A stretch of DNA of 64,000 bases, taken from positions 1,860,001 through 1,924,000 of the forward strand of contig NZ_CP069791.1 in the NCBI RefSeq assembly GCF_016894265.1, given 5' to 3'. Shown here in pieces: positions 18,938 to 29,628 of the stretch. Numbering within the stretch: the first letter of the stretch is position 1; the number at the start of each line of letters is the position of its first letter. Made by a program: the position numbers and the translations under genes. This DNA is from Corynebacterium tuberculostearicum. Lineage in GTDB: Bacteria; Actinomycetota; Actinomycetes; Mycobacteriales; Mycobacteriaceae. The notes under the pieces are model-generated. The model was not told where the DNA came from. It saw nothing but the letters and a program-made list of their open reading frames with translations, and searched no databases.

Positions 18938-19843
18938 TCAGTCAGGAGTGCCCTGCTTGATTTTTGCCTTAAATTCTTTTACTCGACCGAATTCCGGCCC
19001 CAAAGCTACTAAGGCGCCGTCCTCAAGGCCCGCAACAGCAGCCATGCTGTGCTTATCCGCTAGCGGATCGGCAGTCGGCACGACCAAAACTCTTCCACCG
19101 TAGGCTGCCGCAGTAATAACGTTCGCGATGGGACTATCCTTAGTGGCAACGATATTTGGCGCCATCTGACCGTCCCTGCGGGACTGTGCTGGGATGGGTT
19201 GGTTCTTTTCCTCTCCGGCATCAAGTTCGCCTTCATACGGCACCCAGGCAGGACGCAGCTCCATATGGGGAGTCTTATCCAGCCGTGCAATATCCTTTAC
19301 CATCTGCTCCGGCGAGGCTACCACCTTGGAACCATATTGGAATGCCGTGAACTCCCCCAGTGCTTTATGCGTTCCTGGATCCTTGATCACGCTGAATTCA
19401 CCAGAGGTTTTCGTCCACGGCACGTCACCTACTACCACCAAGCGACTTACTCCCAAGTCCGTGAGCAACTTATGGATCTCCAAACGCCTAGCATCGTCAT
19501 ACTGCACCGCTGGCAAATGCTGGTTTACCGCCAAGGTTGCTGCACGAAGAATAGACTTATCGTCCGGGGCAAAAAGGACAAGCGAATCCGAATCTTCAAA
19601 AAATAGTCGGCTGGCTTCAATTCCAATGGGGTCATTAACAATGACCAACTTGCCATCAAATTTCGGATCAATAAGACGGTTTTGGTTTTCCGCCTTGGCC
19701 TTGCTGAGATCGATTTCGGACTCATCCAGATCGGACAGACCACGCCTGACCAGCTTGGATTCTGTGACCGGAGTGCCACAGGCTGCTAGTGCAAGAGAAG
19801 CAACAAGCACTGTAGCGGCCAAGCGCACAGATTTAGCGATCAA
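18938..19843 (-). CDS. Predicted lipoprotein of unknown function
   Basis: A 301-residue putative lipoprotein. With the TTG start at 19843 the signal peptide reads M-I-A-K-S-V-R-L and ends in the lipobox L-A-A-C-G (Cys about 22). GAGGAAGG lies 11 bp upstream. This start overlaps the preceding gene by 11 bp; the frame is open further to 19891. The mature part looks like alternating beta/alpha segments (for example R-L-V-V-V-G-D-V-P-W and G-G-R-V-L-V-V-P-T-A-D-P), with a faint resemblance to cell-wall-binding repeat 2 proteins. I do not recognise a function. It is probably co-transcribed with the DUF262 gene. Confidence 0.7.
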   Translation of the reverse strand: MIAKSVRLAATVLVASLALAACGTPVTESKLVRRGLSDLDESEIDLSKAKAENQNRLIDPKFDGKLVIVNDPIGIEASRLFFEDSDSLVLFAPDDKSILRAATLAVNQHLPAVQYDDARRLEIHKLLTDLGVSRLVVVGDVPWTKTSGEFSVIKDPGTHKALGEFTAFQYGSKVVASPEQMVKDIARLDKTPHMELRPAWVPYEGELDAGEEKNQPIPAQSRRDGQMAPNIVATKDSPIANVITAAAYGGRVLVVPTADPLADKHSMAAVAGLEDGALVALGPEFGRVKEFKAKIKQGTPD

Positions 19844-21623
19844 AAGCTTGCGGACCTTCCTCTCCACCAAAAAGGTTTGCTTCATCCACATCGCGGATAA
19901 CGGGTTTACCTAAAGCATATTCCACGATGCCCAAGAAACGGTGACGGCGGTCCGCAAGGAATTCACGCGGCTGTGACGCCCGCAGGAAATCCAGGTTCAT
20001 TTCGTGGGATGCTAGCACCTCATCAAATTGCGCATCTTCCATGATGGACTTGGACTGAACGCGAGGTAGGTAGCGGTTGGGGGCGAAACCGTCGAGCACT
20101 ACCTCGGTTCGCTTGCCCATCGGGGTGTAGTTCATCACCGACTCAGCCAAGACGGGATCAACTCCGTGACGCTTGCACCAATTTAGCGGGAATACAGGGA
20201 AAAAGCCTGGCTTGAGCTCTTCAAAGGTATGCCGGGTGAAAGCCTTTCCGGTGCGCCAGTCCTTCGCGCCGCGCGCCATGAGGAGGGCATAGAGTCCGTG
20301 CCATACGCCATCTTTGCCATCTACGGAAAGCAGCCGGGATTCACGGAAGGTGGCATCAGCGACGGTCTTCGGCGTCTCGTCCGTTGCACCGGCTACCCAT
20401 TCGGTGACCTCATCTACGTCGCGAGCTGCACGCAGCTGCACTGCAGAAGAGCCGTAGAGCTCGCCAAAGACGCCACACCAGAACCATTGGTTGATGCGGT
20501 TCCAGGACTGCTCGGTAGAAAGCGCTCCCCCGCGCTTGGCCAAGCGGGCGATAATGACTGCCAGGGGAACAATCTGCTCATTAAACGGAACCTGATCCAT
20601 GCTGAGGATGCACCGCTCCGCCAAGAACTCTGATACCTCACGGAAGGTAATGCGCAGATCGTTGGCTGCCGACTTGTACTCCGCCAATGACAATTTCAAA
20701 ATATCCTCGCGCTGGCCACCTGCACAGCCCTTTTCACCGGAGACCAGAAGCGATACAGCGGAGAGAAACTCGGTGCGCCCAATTCCGTCCAAGGCTGGGG
20801 ATTTACGCAAATCCTTTTCCACTTCTTGCCAATCAGCGGCCAAGTGGAAGCTGGGATCCTCAGAGGCAAAGACGGCAGTTAGGAGATCGAATACGTCCAT
20901 CTGCAGGCCGGCCGAGTTCGCTTGGGCAAAAATCGAGCCGATGCCGGCTCGCTCCGTCTCGCGGGAAAGTCGAATCATTGGCAGGTCATAGCCGGACAAA
21001 GGTCGAATGATGCGATTGTTAAAGGCGGCCAGTTCCGCGCTATATTCCTGCTTAGTCGCCGCAAGTTCAAAAAGCATGCCGACGCCGTCTTCACTCAGCA
21101 GAGAGGCCACGGGAATGCACATATTCTCTAGCGCATCTTCGCGCGTTAGGATTTCGCTCTCAATTGCCGGTGCGAAGTGCGAGCAAATCTTGCCGTCTTG
21201 ATTGACTGCGAAGATGGCATCATCCGGCATAAGATTGCCGCGTACGGCTGCGCGGATATCGATAAAGAAGCGGCGGTGAATCTTCTTCTTGCGGAAGTCA
21301 GTGGTATCTACAAAGCCCTCGCCGTTAAAGCAGTGATACAGGGTGGTCAGGCGCTGCTGCCCGTCTAAAAGGAGCAAGCCGGGGTCGACGCCAGTGTCAG
21401 GTGCGCCCGCAAGGGCACGGGGACGAAAGCGCATCTTTTCGTTTCGGGTGTCAAGAGCCATGAGCGCGCCGATGGGATAACCGCGCAGCACGGAAACAAT
21501 AAGAGATCGAATACGATCTTCATCCCAGGCATAGCTGCGCTGGAAGTCAGGTAACTGGATATCCCCGCGATCAATTCGTGCAAAAAGGTCTTTGAGATCA
21601 TAGCTTGGCGTCGTAAAACCCAT
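19833..21623 (-). CDS. DUF262 (GmrSD N-terminal-like) protein
   Basis: A protein of about 596 residues. Residues 23-33 (Q-L-P-D-F-Q-R-S-Y-A-W) and 87-91 (D-G-Q-Q-R) are hallmarks of DUF262, a ParB/Srx-like nucleotide-binding fold found in type IV restriction systems (GmrS) and in other defence genes. The C-terminal part, where GmrD-type proteins carry an HNH (DUF1524) site, has only F-A-P-N-R-Y-L at the expected place, so the nuclease site looks degenerate or absent. An ATG at 21632 is an alternative start. The gene stands alone between ilvC and serA and overlaps the lipoprotein gene downstream. Function unknown; a DNA-defence role is possible. Confidence 0.8.
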   Translation of the reverse strand: MGFTTPSYDLKDLFARIDRGDIQLPDFQRSYAWDEDRIRSLIVSVLRGYPIGALMALDTRNEKMRFRPRALAGAPDTGVDPGLLLLDGQQRLTTLYHCFNGEGFVDTTDFRKKKIHRRFFIDIRAAVRGNLMPDDAIFAVNQDGKICSHFAPAIESEILTREDALENMCIPVASLLSEDGVGMLFELAATKQEYSAELAAFNNRIIRPLSGYDLPMIRLSRETERAGIGSIFAQANSAGLQMDVFDLLTAVFASEDPSFHLAADWQEVEKDLRKSPALDGIGRTEFLSAVSLLVSGEKGCAGGQREDILKLSLAEYKSAANDLRITFREVSEFLAERCILSMDQVPFNEQIVPLAVIIARLAKRGGALSTEQSWNRINQWFWCGVFGELYGSSAVQLRAARDVDEVTEWVAGATDETPKTVADATFRESRLLSVDGKDGVWHGLYALLMARGAKDWRTGKAFTRHTFEELKPGFFPVFPLNWCKRHGVDPVLAESVMNYTPMGKRTEVVLDGFAPNRYLPRVQSKSIMEDAQFDEVLASHEMNLDFLRASQPREFLADRRHRFLGIVEYALGKPVIRDVDEANLFGGEEGPQAFDR

Positions 21624-21671
21624 GGCCCTCATCCTACTCCCCGCACCGGAGTTTTACCTGACACAAATAAG

Positions 21672-21708
21672 GCAAAACCCACGGTAAACATGCCTGTTCA
21701 CCGTGGGT
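21672..21708 (-). terminator. ilvC terminator
   Basis: Stem CCCACGGTGAAC/GTTTACCGTGGG (one G-T pair) with a 6-nt loop, followed by TTTTGCC on the minus strand. It lies 28 bp past the ilvC stop and closes the ilvBNC operon. Confidence 0.85.
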
Positions 21709-21735
21709 GTGCGCTGCAGACGCCGCCTTTTATTC

Positions 21736-22782
<1,047 letters not shown>

Positions 22783-22848
22783 TCAATGAATTAACGTCCC
22801 ACCTAGCACTATACCACTGTGCGAGACGGAGTGACCATATAGTGGGAT

Positions 22849-23367
22849 TTAATTTCGCGGGGGCGCCATCGCCTTGGGACCACGCCCCAAGGCCACGTCA
22901 CCAGACTGCACCAGCTCGAGCACACCGAATGGCTCCAGGACATCGAGAAGCGCCGCCAGCTTTCCAGGGGTACCGGTAGCCTCCACCACCACTGATTCTT
23001 GTGCCACGTCTACCACGCGGGCACGGAAGATATTAACGGCATCGACCACCTGCGGCCGGTTGGCATTATTCGCAGCCACCTTGACCAGCATCAGGGCTCG
23101 CGCCACAGTCGAGTCTGCTTCGAGCTCCACCACCTTGATGACCGGCACAATCTTGTTGAGCTGCTTGGTCACCTGTTCCATAATCCTTTCGGAAGCGTCG
23201 ACCACGATGGTTAGTCGGTTAATCCCTGGATTTTCCGTTTGCGCAGAAACCAGCGAAATGATGCTGTAGCCACGCCGGGAAAACATGCCGGTCACGCGCG
23301 ACAGGATTCCCTCTACGTCTTCTACCAGGACCGACAGGGTATGCCGGGAAACGTCACTGGGTGCCAT
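22849..23367 (-). CDS. ilvN: Acetolactate synthase small (regulatory) subunit
   Basis: A 172-residue regulatory subunit that binds valine through an N-terminal ACT domain (L-S-V-L-V-E-D-V-E-G-I-L-S-R-V-T-G-M-F) and activates the large subunit. The C-terminal ALS_ss_C domain begins around residue 90. It starts 2 bp after the ilvB stop, so the subunits are translationally coupled. Confidence 0.97.
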   Translation of the reverse strand: MAPSDVSRHTLSVLVEDVEGILSRVTGMFSRRGYSIISLVSAQTENPGINRLTIVVDASERIMEQVTKQLNKIVPVIKVVELEADSTVARALMLVKVAANNANRPQVVDAVNIFRARVVDVAQESVVVEATGTPGKLAALLDVLEPFGVLELVQSGDVALGRGPKAMAPPRN

Positions 23368-23369
23368 GC

Positions 23370-25220
23370 CTATACCTCCTGGATAGTCTCGTCGATATCG
23401 GCAGGAGTCTCTGCTGCCGATTCATTTTCATCAAACAGCGGGCGCAAACCGCGGGCATATTGAATTTCTTCGTTAGACGCCCCACCGCCAATCATTGGCC
23501 AGACTTGAGCGTCCTCACCAACGATGAAGTCAATGACCACGGGGCGGTCATTGATTGCGCGGGCCCGTTCAATGGCCGGCACCACCTCTTCCTCACAGGT
23601 GACGCGGATAGCCTCACTCCCCAGCGCCTCTGCCAGGCGGACGAAGTCGGGGGTATAAACATCTCGTTCTCGCAGCTTGGTATTGGAATAGTTCTCATTG
23701 AAGAACAGTGTCTGCCACTGACGGACCATGCCGAGGTTGCCGTTATTGATGACGGCAACCTTAAACGGAAAGCCTTCCAATGCGGCGGTGGTGAGCTCCT
23801 GGTTGGTCATTTGGAAGCAACCGTCACCGTCAATCGCCCACACTTCCTTATCCGGGCATGCTGCTTTGGCGCCTAGGGCCGCCGGCACGGCATAGCCCAT
23901 AGTTCCGGCACCACCGGAGTTGATCCAGGAGCGTGGGTGTTCAAAGTCAATGAACTGTGCCGACCACATCTGGTGCTGACCCACACCGGCGCAGTAGATA
24001 GCCCCAGGACCTACGGTTTCACTCAGCTTTTCCAACACAAATTGGGGATTGAGCTGCCCATCCGGAGTGGGATCATAGCCACGGGGGAACCGTTCCTTGA
24101 GCCCATCGAGGTAGTCCCGCCATGGGCCTACTTCCGGTGAATTCACTCCGGAGTTCTTGCGGTACTCCTTTAAGAGACCTGCCAACACGTTGCGCGCATC
24201 ACCCACGATTGGCACTGCAACGTCGCAGATTTTCCCAATTTCAGCCGGGTCAATATCCGCATGAATTACCTGGGCCTCAGGGGCAAAGGTGGAGGCATCA
24301 CCGGTTACTCGATCATCGAATCGCGCGCCGATAGTAATCAACAGGTCAGCTCGCTGCATGGCCGCAACCGCAGGGACGGTGCCATGCATGCCCGGCATGC
24401 CCATGTGCAGCGGATGAGATTCCGGAAAGGCGCCTAAAGCCATGAGCGTAGTCACGACAGGGATTCCGGAAAATTCCGCAAACTCGCGCAGCTCCTTGGC
24501 CGCCTCGGCCTTGATAACACCGCCGCCGGCATAGATAACCGGCTTTTCTGCCTGTGCAATGAGCTCAACCGCTTGCACGATCTGGCGATGGTGCGGCTTG
24601 GTCGTCGGTTTATATCCAGGCAGATCAAACGTAGCTGGGAAGGAATATTCCAATTCACCGTTTTGCACATCCTTGGGGATATCCACCAAGACCGACCCCG
24701 GACGACCCGTAGCAGCCAGATGGAATGCGGCTGCAATGGCAGCTGGAATCTGGCTCGGTTCCGTCACGATGTAGTTGTGCTTGGTAATCGGCATCGTCAC
24801 GCCGCGAATATCGGCCTCTTGGAAGGCATCGGTTCCCAAGAGGTTGCTGCCCACCTGGCCGGTGATGGCGACGATGGGAACGGAGTCCAGGTTGGCGTCG
24901 GCAAGCGCTGTCACTAAGTTGGTCGCACCCGGCCCGGAGGTGGCAATGCATACGCCTACCTTGCCGGAGGCTTGGGCGTAGCCTTCGGCGGCGTGGCCGG
25001 CGCCCTGTTCATGGCGGGTGAGCACATGGCGCAGCTTGGTCGAGGTGTGCAAGGCATCGTAGAGAGGAAGCACGGCACCGCCTGGAATGCCGAAGACTAG
25101 ATCGGTTCCCAGGTCTTCGAGAGTGCGGACAATGGCGTGGGCACCACTCATCCGCTCCGGAGCGTGGGCGCGTGAGGCCGCAGCCACCGAAGCGGGCGTG
25201 GGCGAAGTTGTCGTAACCAC
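23370..25220 (-). CDS. ilvB: Acetolactate synthase large (catalytic) subunit
   Basis: A 616-residue thiamine-diphosphate enzyme joining two pyruvates to acetolactate, or pyruvate with 2-ketobutyrate. Seen: F-G-I-P-G-G, catalytic Glu in R-H-E-Q-G-A-G-H, the FAD/central domain, and the ThDP-Mg motif G-D-G-C-F-Q-M-T ... N-N-G-N-L-G-M. The start is GTG at 25220, with AAGGAG 10 bp upstream. The preceding 170 bases contain a leader peptide and attenuator, so expression should respond to branched-chain aminoacyl-tRNA supply. Confidence 0.97.
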   Translation of the reverse strand: MVTTTSPTPASVAAASRAHAPERMSGAHAIVRTLEDLGTDLVFGIPGGAVLPLYDALHTSTKLRHVLTRHEQGAGHAAEGYAQASGKVGVCIATSGPGATNLVTALADANLDSVPIVAITGQVGSNLLGTDAFQEADIRGVTMPITKHNYIVTEPSQIPAAIAAAFHLAATGRPGSVLVDIPKDVQNGELEYSFPATFDLPGYKPTTKPHHRQIVQAVELIAQAEKPVIYAGGGVIKAEAAKELREFAEFSGIPVVTTLMALGAFPESHPLHMGMPGMHGTVPAVAAMQRADLLITIGARFDDRVTGDASTFAPEAQVIHADIDPAEIGKICDVAVPIVGDARNVLAGLLKEYRKNSGVNSPEVGPWRDYLDGLKERFPRGYDPTPDGQLNPQFVLEKLSETVGPGAIYCAGVGQHQMWSAQFIDFEHPRSWINSGGAGTMGYAVPAALGAKAACPDKEVWAIDGDGCFQMTNQELTTAALEGFPFKVAVINNGNLGMVRQWQTLFFNENYSNTKLRERDVYTPDFVRLAEALGSEAIRVTCEEEVVPAIERARAINDRPVVIDFIVGEDAQVWPMIGGGASNEEIQYARGLRPLFDENESAAETPADIDETIQEV

Positions 25221-25282
25221 GGTTAATGTGCTCCTTGGAATGGTCTATTACAGGTCCTGATCATCATCGGTACCGACCCCAG

Positions 25283-25323
25283 ATATAAACAAAGCCCCCG
25301 CGGGCTTATCTGTCTGCGGGGGC
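25283..25323 (-). terminator. ilvB attenuator terminator
   Basis: Minus-strand stem GCCCCCGC (25316-25323) with GCGGGGGC (25294-25301), loop 14 nt, then TTTGTTTATA. It stands between the leader peptide stop (25354) and ilvB (25220). Termination here would depend on ribosome position on the leader peptide, as known for ilvBNC of C. glutamicum. Confidence 0.85.
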
Positions 25324-25353
25324 GAAATGCGTCGACGTCATGAGGCGTCGCGG

Positions 25354-25395
25354 TCACCACCGCGTTGGTACTACCTGAAGTCGAATAATGATCAT
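25354..25395 (-). CDS. ilvB leader peptide
   Basis: A 13-codon reading frame encoding MIIIRLQVVPTRW, with three successive Ile codons, one Leu and two Val. It closely resembles the known C. glutamicum ilvB leader. A -10 box TATAGT (25403-25408) ends 7 nt before this ATG, so the transcript probably starts at the A of ATG (leaderless). An ATG two codons upstream (25401) is then unlikely to be used. Starvation for branched-chain amino acids would stall the ribosome and prevent formation of the downstream terminator. Confidence 0.88.
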   Translation of the reverse strand: MIIIRLQVVPTRW

Positions 25396-25402
25396 GAACA
25401 TG

Positions 25403-25421
25403 ACTATACCTTGATAGGTAT
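25403..25421 (-). promoter_or_regulatory. ilvB leader promoter with overlapping dyad
   Basis: The -10 box TATAGT (25403-25408, minus strand) overlaps a perfect dyad ATACCTTGATAGGTAT (25406-25421). No strong -35 is seen. The dyad could be an operator beyond attenuation; this is an inference. Confidence 0.55.
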
Positions 25422-25528
25422 TACCCTCGTGGAGACTACCCCCTTTTGGGATCACATTCCCACGTGATGGGACACGTCTGAAAAATAGGTTCGCCCTTGC
25501 CGGCCTTAGTGAATTAGGCTTGCACACT

Positions 25529-26071
25529 ATGACTCCACCACCTAAGGACAACCAACCTCGTCAGTCCACCACCCAGGCAGAGGTTTTCAAGCCATCCCGC
25601 AACCACATCTTGGGCATCCTCATCCTGTCCGCCATTGCTCTGCTGAGCATCGGATGGGCCCCCAAATACCTCGCCTGGCTGTTCATAATCCCCATCCTCG
25701 GATTGTGGTGGGTCATAAAATCCCGCACCAAAGTCTCCGAATCTGGAATCGCTATCTCTTACGCATTCCGGAAAAATATCCAGATCGCATGGGACGATTT
25801 TGCCGGAATCGGCTTCCAACGCGCCCGCACCTTCGCCCGCACCAAGGCCGGCGCGGAGCACAGCCTGCCCGGCGTTACCTTTAACTCGCTCCCGCGACTT
25901 TCGGAGGCCTCCCGCGGCCGCATCCCTGACGCCCTTACCCAGGGCCGTGAAGCGGCAGATGACAAGGTGGTAATTGTCCACCGTGACGGCCAACAAGTCC
26001 TCCTCAGCAAAGAAGAGTATGAGGACTACCTCGAGCGCCACCCCGAGCTCAAGCCTTCGGCCGAAAACTAA
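25529..26071 (+). CDS. Membrane-linked PH-domain protein (CFP6-like)
   Basis: A 180-residue protein with two close hydrophobic helices (about 27-65) and then a bacterial PH-like domain (V-S-E-S-G-I-A-I-S-Y ... I-A-W-D-D-F-A-G-I). It is divergent from ilvB, exactly as the Mycobacterium tuberculosis low-molecular-weight antigen CFP6 gene (Rv3004) sits beside ilvB, which supports orthology. The ATG at 25529 has no ribosome-binding site but a TAGGCT-like -10 lies 8 bp upstream, so a leaderless start is likely. A TTG at 25520 is an alternative. Function unknown; it is probably a membrane protein with a cytosolic binding domain. Confidence 0.82.
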   Translation: MTPPPKDNQPRQSTTQAEVFKPSRNHILGILILSAIALLSIGWAPKYLAWLFIIPILGLWWVIKSRTKVSESGIAISYAFRKNIQIAWDDFAGIGFQRARTFARTKAGAEHSLPGVTFNSLPRLSEASRGRIPDALTQGREAADDKVVIVHRDGQQVLLSKEEYEDYLERHPELKPSAEN

Positions 26072-26089
26072 ATACGCCGCCTACGCTCT

Positions 26090-26102
26090 CCCCCCCCCCC
26101 CC
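26090..26102 (+). repeat. Homopolymeric C tract of 13
   Basis: Thirteen consecutive C residues lie 31 bp before the ilvD start codon, in the gap after the PH-domain gene. Such a tract is prone to slippage and could vary the spacing of an ilvD promoter or 5' leader. Confidence 0.9.
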
Positions 26103-26133
26103 ACATCCCTTGAAGGAATGGTGACTGAAAACC

Positions 26134-27987
26134 ATGTTCCCGCTGCGTTCAAAAGTAACTACCGTCGGCCGCCAAGCCTCTGGCGCCCGCGCCCTTTGGC
26201 GGGCCACCGGCACCAAGGAAAATGACTTTGGCAAACCGATCGTCGCCATCGCCAACTCCTACACCCAATTCGTCCCCGGCCACGTACACCTTAAGAACGT
26301 TGGCGATATCGTCGCCGACGCCGTGCGCGAGGCCGGAGGCGTACCCAAGGAATTCAATACCATTGCGGTCGATGATGGCATCGCCATGGGCCACAGCGGC
26401 ATGCTCTACTCGCTGCCTTCACGCGAAATCATCTCCGATTCCATCGAGTACATGGCCAATGCCCACACTGCCGACGCCCTGGTATGCATCTCCAACTGCG
26501 ATAAAATCACCCCGGGCATGCTCAATGCAGCGCTGCGCCTGAACATTCCCACCATCTTCGTCTCCGGCGGACCGATGGAGGCCGGCAAAGCCGTCGTGGT
26601 TGATGGCGTAGCCCACGCCCCCACCGACCTCATCACCGCCATTACCGCCTCTGCCAATGACGCGGTATCTGATGAAGGCTTGACCCAGGTAGAGGAATCC
26701 GCCTGCCCCACCTGCGGCTCCTGTTCCGGCATGTTTACCGCCAATTCCATGAACTGCCTGGCCGAGGCGCTCGGCTTGGCGCTGCCCGGCAACGGCACCA
26801 CCCTGGCCACCCACACGGCCCGCCGCAGCCTATTTGAAAAGGCCGGCTCCACCATCGTCGATATGTGCCGCCGCTATTACGGCGAGGAGGACGAATCCGT
26901 TCTCCCCCGCAATATCGCCACCAAGGAAGCCTTCACCAACGCCATGGCGCTTGACATGGCCATGGGCGGATCCACCAACACCATCCTGCACACGCTCGCG
27001 GCCGCACAAGAGGGCGAGGTGGATTTCACCCTCGATGACATTAATGACATCTCCTACCGCGTGCCCTGCCTGTCCAAGGTCGCGCCCAATGGCACCTACC
27101 ACATTGAGGATGTGCACCGTGCCGGTGGCATCCCCGCCATCTTGGGAGAGCTTCGCCGCGCCGGGCACCTGAACTTGAAGGTGCATACGGCGCTATACGA
27201 CAACGCCGAGCAATGGCTCGATGACTGGGATATCCGCAACCCGCACGCCACCGATGAGGCCCGCGAACTGTACTACGCCGCGCCGGGCGGCGTGCGCACT
27301 ACCGAACCATTTTCCCAATCCAACCGCTGGGACGAGCTCGACACTGACGCCGCTCATGGCTGCATTCACGACGCCGATCACGCCTTTTCTTCCGACGGCG
27401 GCCTAGTTGTCCTGCGCGGAAACTTAGCTCCAGACGGGGCCATCGTCAAGGCAGCGGGCGTTGAAGAAGAGCTGTGGACCTTCTCTGGACCTGCCCGTGT
27501 GGTCGAATCCCAGGAAGAGGCCGTATCGATAATCCTGAACAAGGAAGTTCAGCCGGGCGACGTGGTAGTCATTCGCTATGAAGGCCCGTCCGGTGGCCCT
27601 GGCATGCAGGAGATGCTCCACCCCACCTCCTTCCTCAAGGGCGCAGGTTTGGGCAAGGCATGCGCCTTGATTACCGACGGCCGCTTTTCCGGCGGCACCT
27701 CCGGCCTGTCCATCGGCCACATCTCCCCCGAGGCGGCCCACCAGGGCCTTATCGGGCTCATCGAAAATGGCGACACCATCACCATCGACATCCACGAGCG
27801 CCAACTCACCCTCGATGTGGACGAGGACGTGCTGGAGCGCCGCCGAGCCGCCCAGGAACAGCGCGAGAAACCGTGGACTCCAGTGAACCGCAACCGCCCC
27901 ATCACCAAGGCACTGCGCGCGTATGCAGCCATGGCCACCTCCGCCGATCGCGGCGCGGTGCGCGTTGTCGATGGCCATGTGAATTAG
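26134..27987 (+). CDS. ilvD: Dihydroxy-acid dehydratase
   Basis: A 617-residue iron-sulfur enzyme dehydrating 2,3-dihydroxy-isovalerate and -methylvalerate in branched-chain amino-acid synthesis. Cluster cysteines are in C-I-S-N-C-D-K and [11 protein letters not shown]; the substrate/Mg region includes D-D-G-I-A-M-G-H. The N-terminus ([12 protein letters not shown]) fits the corynebacterial protein. GAAGGA lies about 20 bp upstream, so the ribosome-binding site is not ideal. An unusual C13 tract precedes the gene. No attenuator leader is seen here, unlike ilvB. Confidence 0.97.
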   Translation: MFPLRSKVTTVGRQASGARALWRATGTKENDFGKPIVAIANSYTQFVPGHVHLKNVGDIVADAVREAGGVPKEFNTIAVDDGIAMGHSGMLYSLPSREIISDSIEYMANAHTADALVCISNCDKITPGMLNAALRLNIPTIFVSGGPMEAGKAVVVDGVAHAPTDLITAITASANDAVSDEGLTQVEESACPTCGSCSGMFTANSMNCLAEALGLALPGNGTTLATHTARRSLFEKAGSTIVDMCRRYYGEEDESVLPRNIATKEAFTNAMALDMAMGGSTNTILHTLAAAQEGEVDFTLDDINDISYRVPCLSKVAPNGTYHIEDVHRAGGIPAILGELRRAGHLNLKVHTALYDNAEQWLDDWDIRNPHATDEARELYYAAPGGVRTTEPFSQSNRWDELDTDAAHGCIHDADHAFSSDGGLVVLRGNLAPDGAIVKAAGVEEELWTFSGPARVVESQEEAVSIILNKEVQPGDVVVIRYEGPSGGPGMQEMLHPTSFLKGAGLGKACALITDGRFSGGTSGLSIGHISPEAAHQGLIGLIENGDTITIDIHERQLTLDVDEDVLERRRAAQEQREKPWTPVNRNRPITKALRAYAAMATSADRGAVRVVDGHVN

Positions 27988-28067
27988 ACAGTAGTGACTG
28001 CTAAATCCCTGTGAGCCTCGGTGGGGTGCGCACCCGTTTACCTGCAGATCGCATAAAGTGTACTGCG

Positions 28068-29339
28068 ATGAAACTCGCGCGCACCCCACTTTTTCGTTAT
28101 GCCTTAGCTCTGCTGGGTCTCATTTTTGGCGCCTGGAAGGTTGTTCAAGACACCCGCATCACGGACTTTCCTATCGATATGGTGGTCTACCGCGAGGGCG
28201 TCAAGGCCTTCCTTGAGCACCGCTCCGTCTATAGCGAGCCCATGCTGGCCGGCGATATTGAACTTCCCTTTATTTATCCGCCCTTTGGCGCGCTCGTCAT
28301 GGTTCCGCTCACGGCCTTTGACGGCATTGACCACGATATGGCGGGCGACATCATGGTTGTCCTGTCCGATCTTCTCCTGCTCGTCTGCCTCTACTTTGTC
28401 TTCAAGGCGGTGCTAAAGAAGCCGGATTTCCTCTTGCCCGTTACCGCCATTGCCTGGGCCATTGCCTTGCGCTTCGAGCCGGTTGACCTCAATAACGGCT
28501 TTGCACAGATAAATATCGTGGTCATGACGCTGGTTACCCTCGACCTCGTCCCACGCAAGCGCTTCCTACCACAAGGCATCTTGATTGGCCTGGCCGCGGC
28601 CATCAAAATTACTCCGCTAGCAATGCTGCTTTACTTCCTCGTGCGCAAGGAATGGAAGCAGATTGCCACGGCTTTCCTCTCCGCAGTCGCTGCCACTCTC
28701 CTCGCCGCAGCCTTCCGCTGGGACGCGTTCGTGGAGTTCTTCAGCTCTAAATTGCTCGATATGGGCTCTGGCGGCGACTTCGGCGTGGCAACCGATTACC
28801 AGTCCAATAGTTCCATCAAGGGAGCCATTCAGCGCATGTATTCCTCTACGGAGGCCATGGACGCCAATGGACTGACCATCAATCTTGCATGGCTCGCAGT
28901 TTCCCTAGTGGTGATTGCCTTTGCTGCGTGGCTTATCAAGCGACTGTGCGAGGAGCATCTGCTTGTCGACGCCCAATTGGTCACCGCCCTCACCCTCCTC
29001 CTCATCTCCCCTGTTTCCTGGTCGCACCACTGGGTCTGGCTCACGCTCATCATCCCGGTCTTTATCTACCGCGCGTGGACCTGGCTGCCGTCTGGATGGG
29101 CCGCGGGCAGCCTCCTGACCGTCCTTATCGCCTGGGCAGCCATGCTGCTGACCGTTCCACCTAAGTGGTGGTGGGGCGATCAAGTCGATGTCCACGCCAT
29201 GGAGCGCTACCAAAAGTTCTGGGTGGATGACTTTGTCTGGCTCACCGTGCTTACCGTCGCGCTGTACGCGGCCGCGTTCTACGCCGCCCAGCGCAACCGC
29301 CCTCCGAGTACCGCTACTCCTGCCCCGATAGCTTCTTAA
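28068..29339 (+). CDS. GT87-family membrane glycosyltransferase
   Basis: A 423-residue membrane protein with about ten hydrophobic helices, resembling the GT87 (DUF2029) group of polyprenol-phosphate-mannose-dependent mannosyltransferases that build mycobacterial and corynebacterial lipoglycans. The early periplasmic loop has D-F-P-I-D-M-V-V-Y-R-E-G, the aspartate region expected for GT-C catalysis. Later segments include P-V-S-W-S-H-H-W-V-W and K-W-W-W-G. The ATG at 28068 has no ribosome-binding site but TAAAGT lies 8 bp upstream (leaderless). The 3' end overlaps the converging regulator gene by 26 bp. The exact sugar acceptor cannot be read from sequence. Confidence 0.82.
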   Translation: MKLARTPLFRYALALLGLIFGAWKVVQDTRITDFPIDMVVYREGVKAFLEHRSVYSEPMLAGDIELPFIYPPFGALVMVPLTAFDGIDHDMAGDIMVVLSDLLLLVCLYFVFKAVLKKPDFLLPVTAIAWAIALRFEPVDLNNGFAQINIVVMTLVTLDLVPRKRFLPQGILIGLAAAIKITPLAMLLYFLVRKEWKQIATAFLSAVAATLLAAAFRWDAFVEFFSSKLLDMGSGGDFGVATDYQSNSSIKGAIQRMYSSTEAMDANGLTINLAWLAVSLVVIAFAAWLIKRLCEEHLLVDAQLVTALTLLLISPVSWSHHWVWLTLIIPVFIYRAWTWLPSGWAAGSLLTVLIAWAAMLLTVPPKWWWGDQVDVHAMERYQKFWVDDFVWLTVLTVALYAAAFYAAQRNRPPSTATPAPIAS

Positions 29340-29628
29340 GCGCTGCAAGGTGCGAATCGAATGCGGCCTTACCCTTAGCCGTGAGCATCACCCATACCGT
29401 GTCCTTGCCACGCGAGGATCCATACTCACGAAAGCGGCTGATATACCCCTCTTTTTCCAGTGCGCTTAGCTGCTTAGACAGCGTGGCATCGGATTGATTC
29501 ACCTTGTCTCGAATTGCGGCAAAACGCATCTCTTTGTTGATGGCGCCTTCCACTGCCCCGGCCGCGTTGAGCACCGCACAAATTTTAAAGCGATTAAGCG
29601 GGTGGATTACCGGATCAAGCTCACTCAT
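29314..29628 (-). CDS. Small winged-helix transcriptional regulator
   Basis: A 104-residue winged-helix protein, MarR/ArsR-like (HTH_34 type): helix-turn-helix around N-Q-S-D-A-T-L-S-K-Q-L-S-A-L-E-K-E-G-Y, then a wing and L-T-A-K-G-K-A-A-F. The ATG at 29628 lies inside the end of the upstream membrane-protein gene (8-bp overlap), so the pair forms an operon. Regulators of this kind often repress their own operon with a membrane-protein partner. The nested dyad at 30117-30163 is the obvious candidate operator. Confidence 0.85.
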   Translation of the reverse strand: MSELDPVIHPLNRFKICAVLNAAGAVEGAINKEMRFAAIRDKVNQSDATLSKQLSALEKEGYISRFREYGSSRGKDTVWVMLTAKGKAAFDSHLAALKKLSGQE

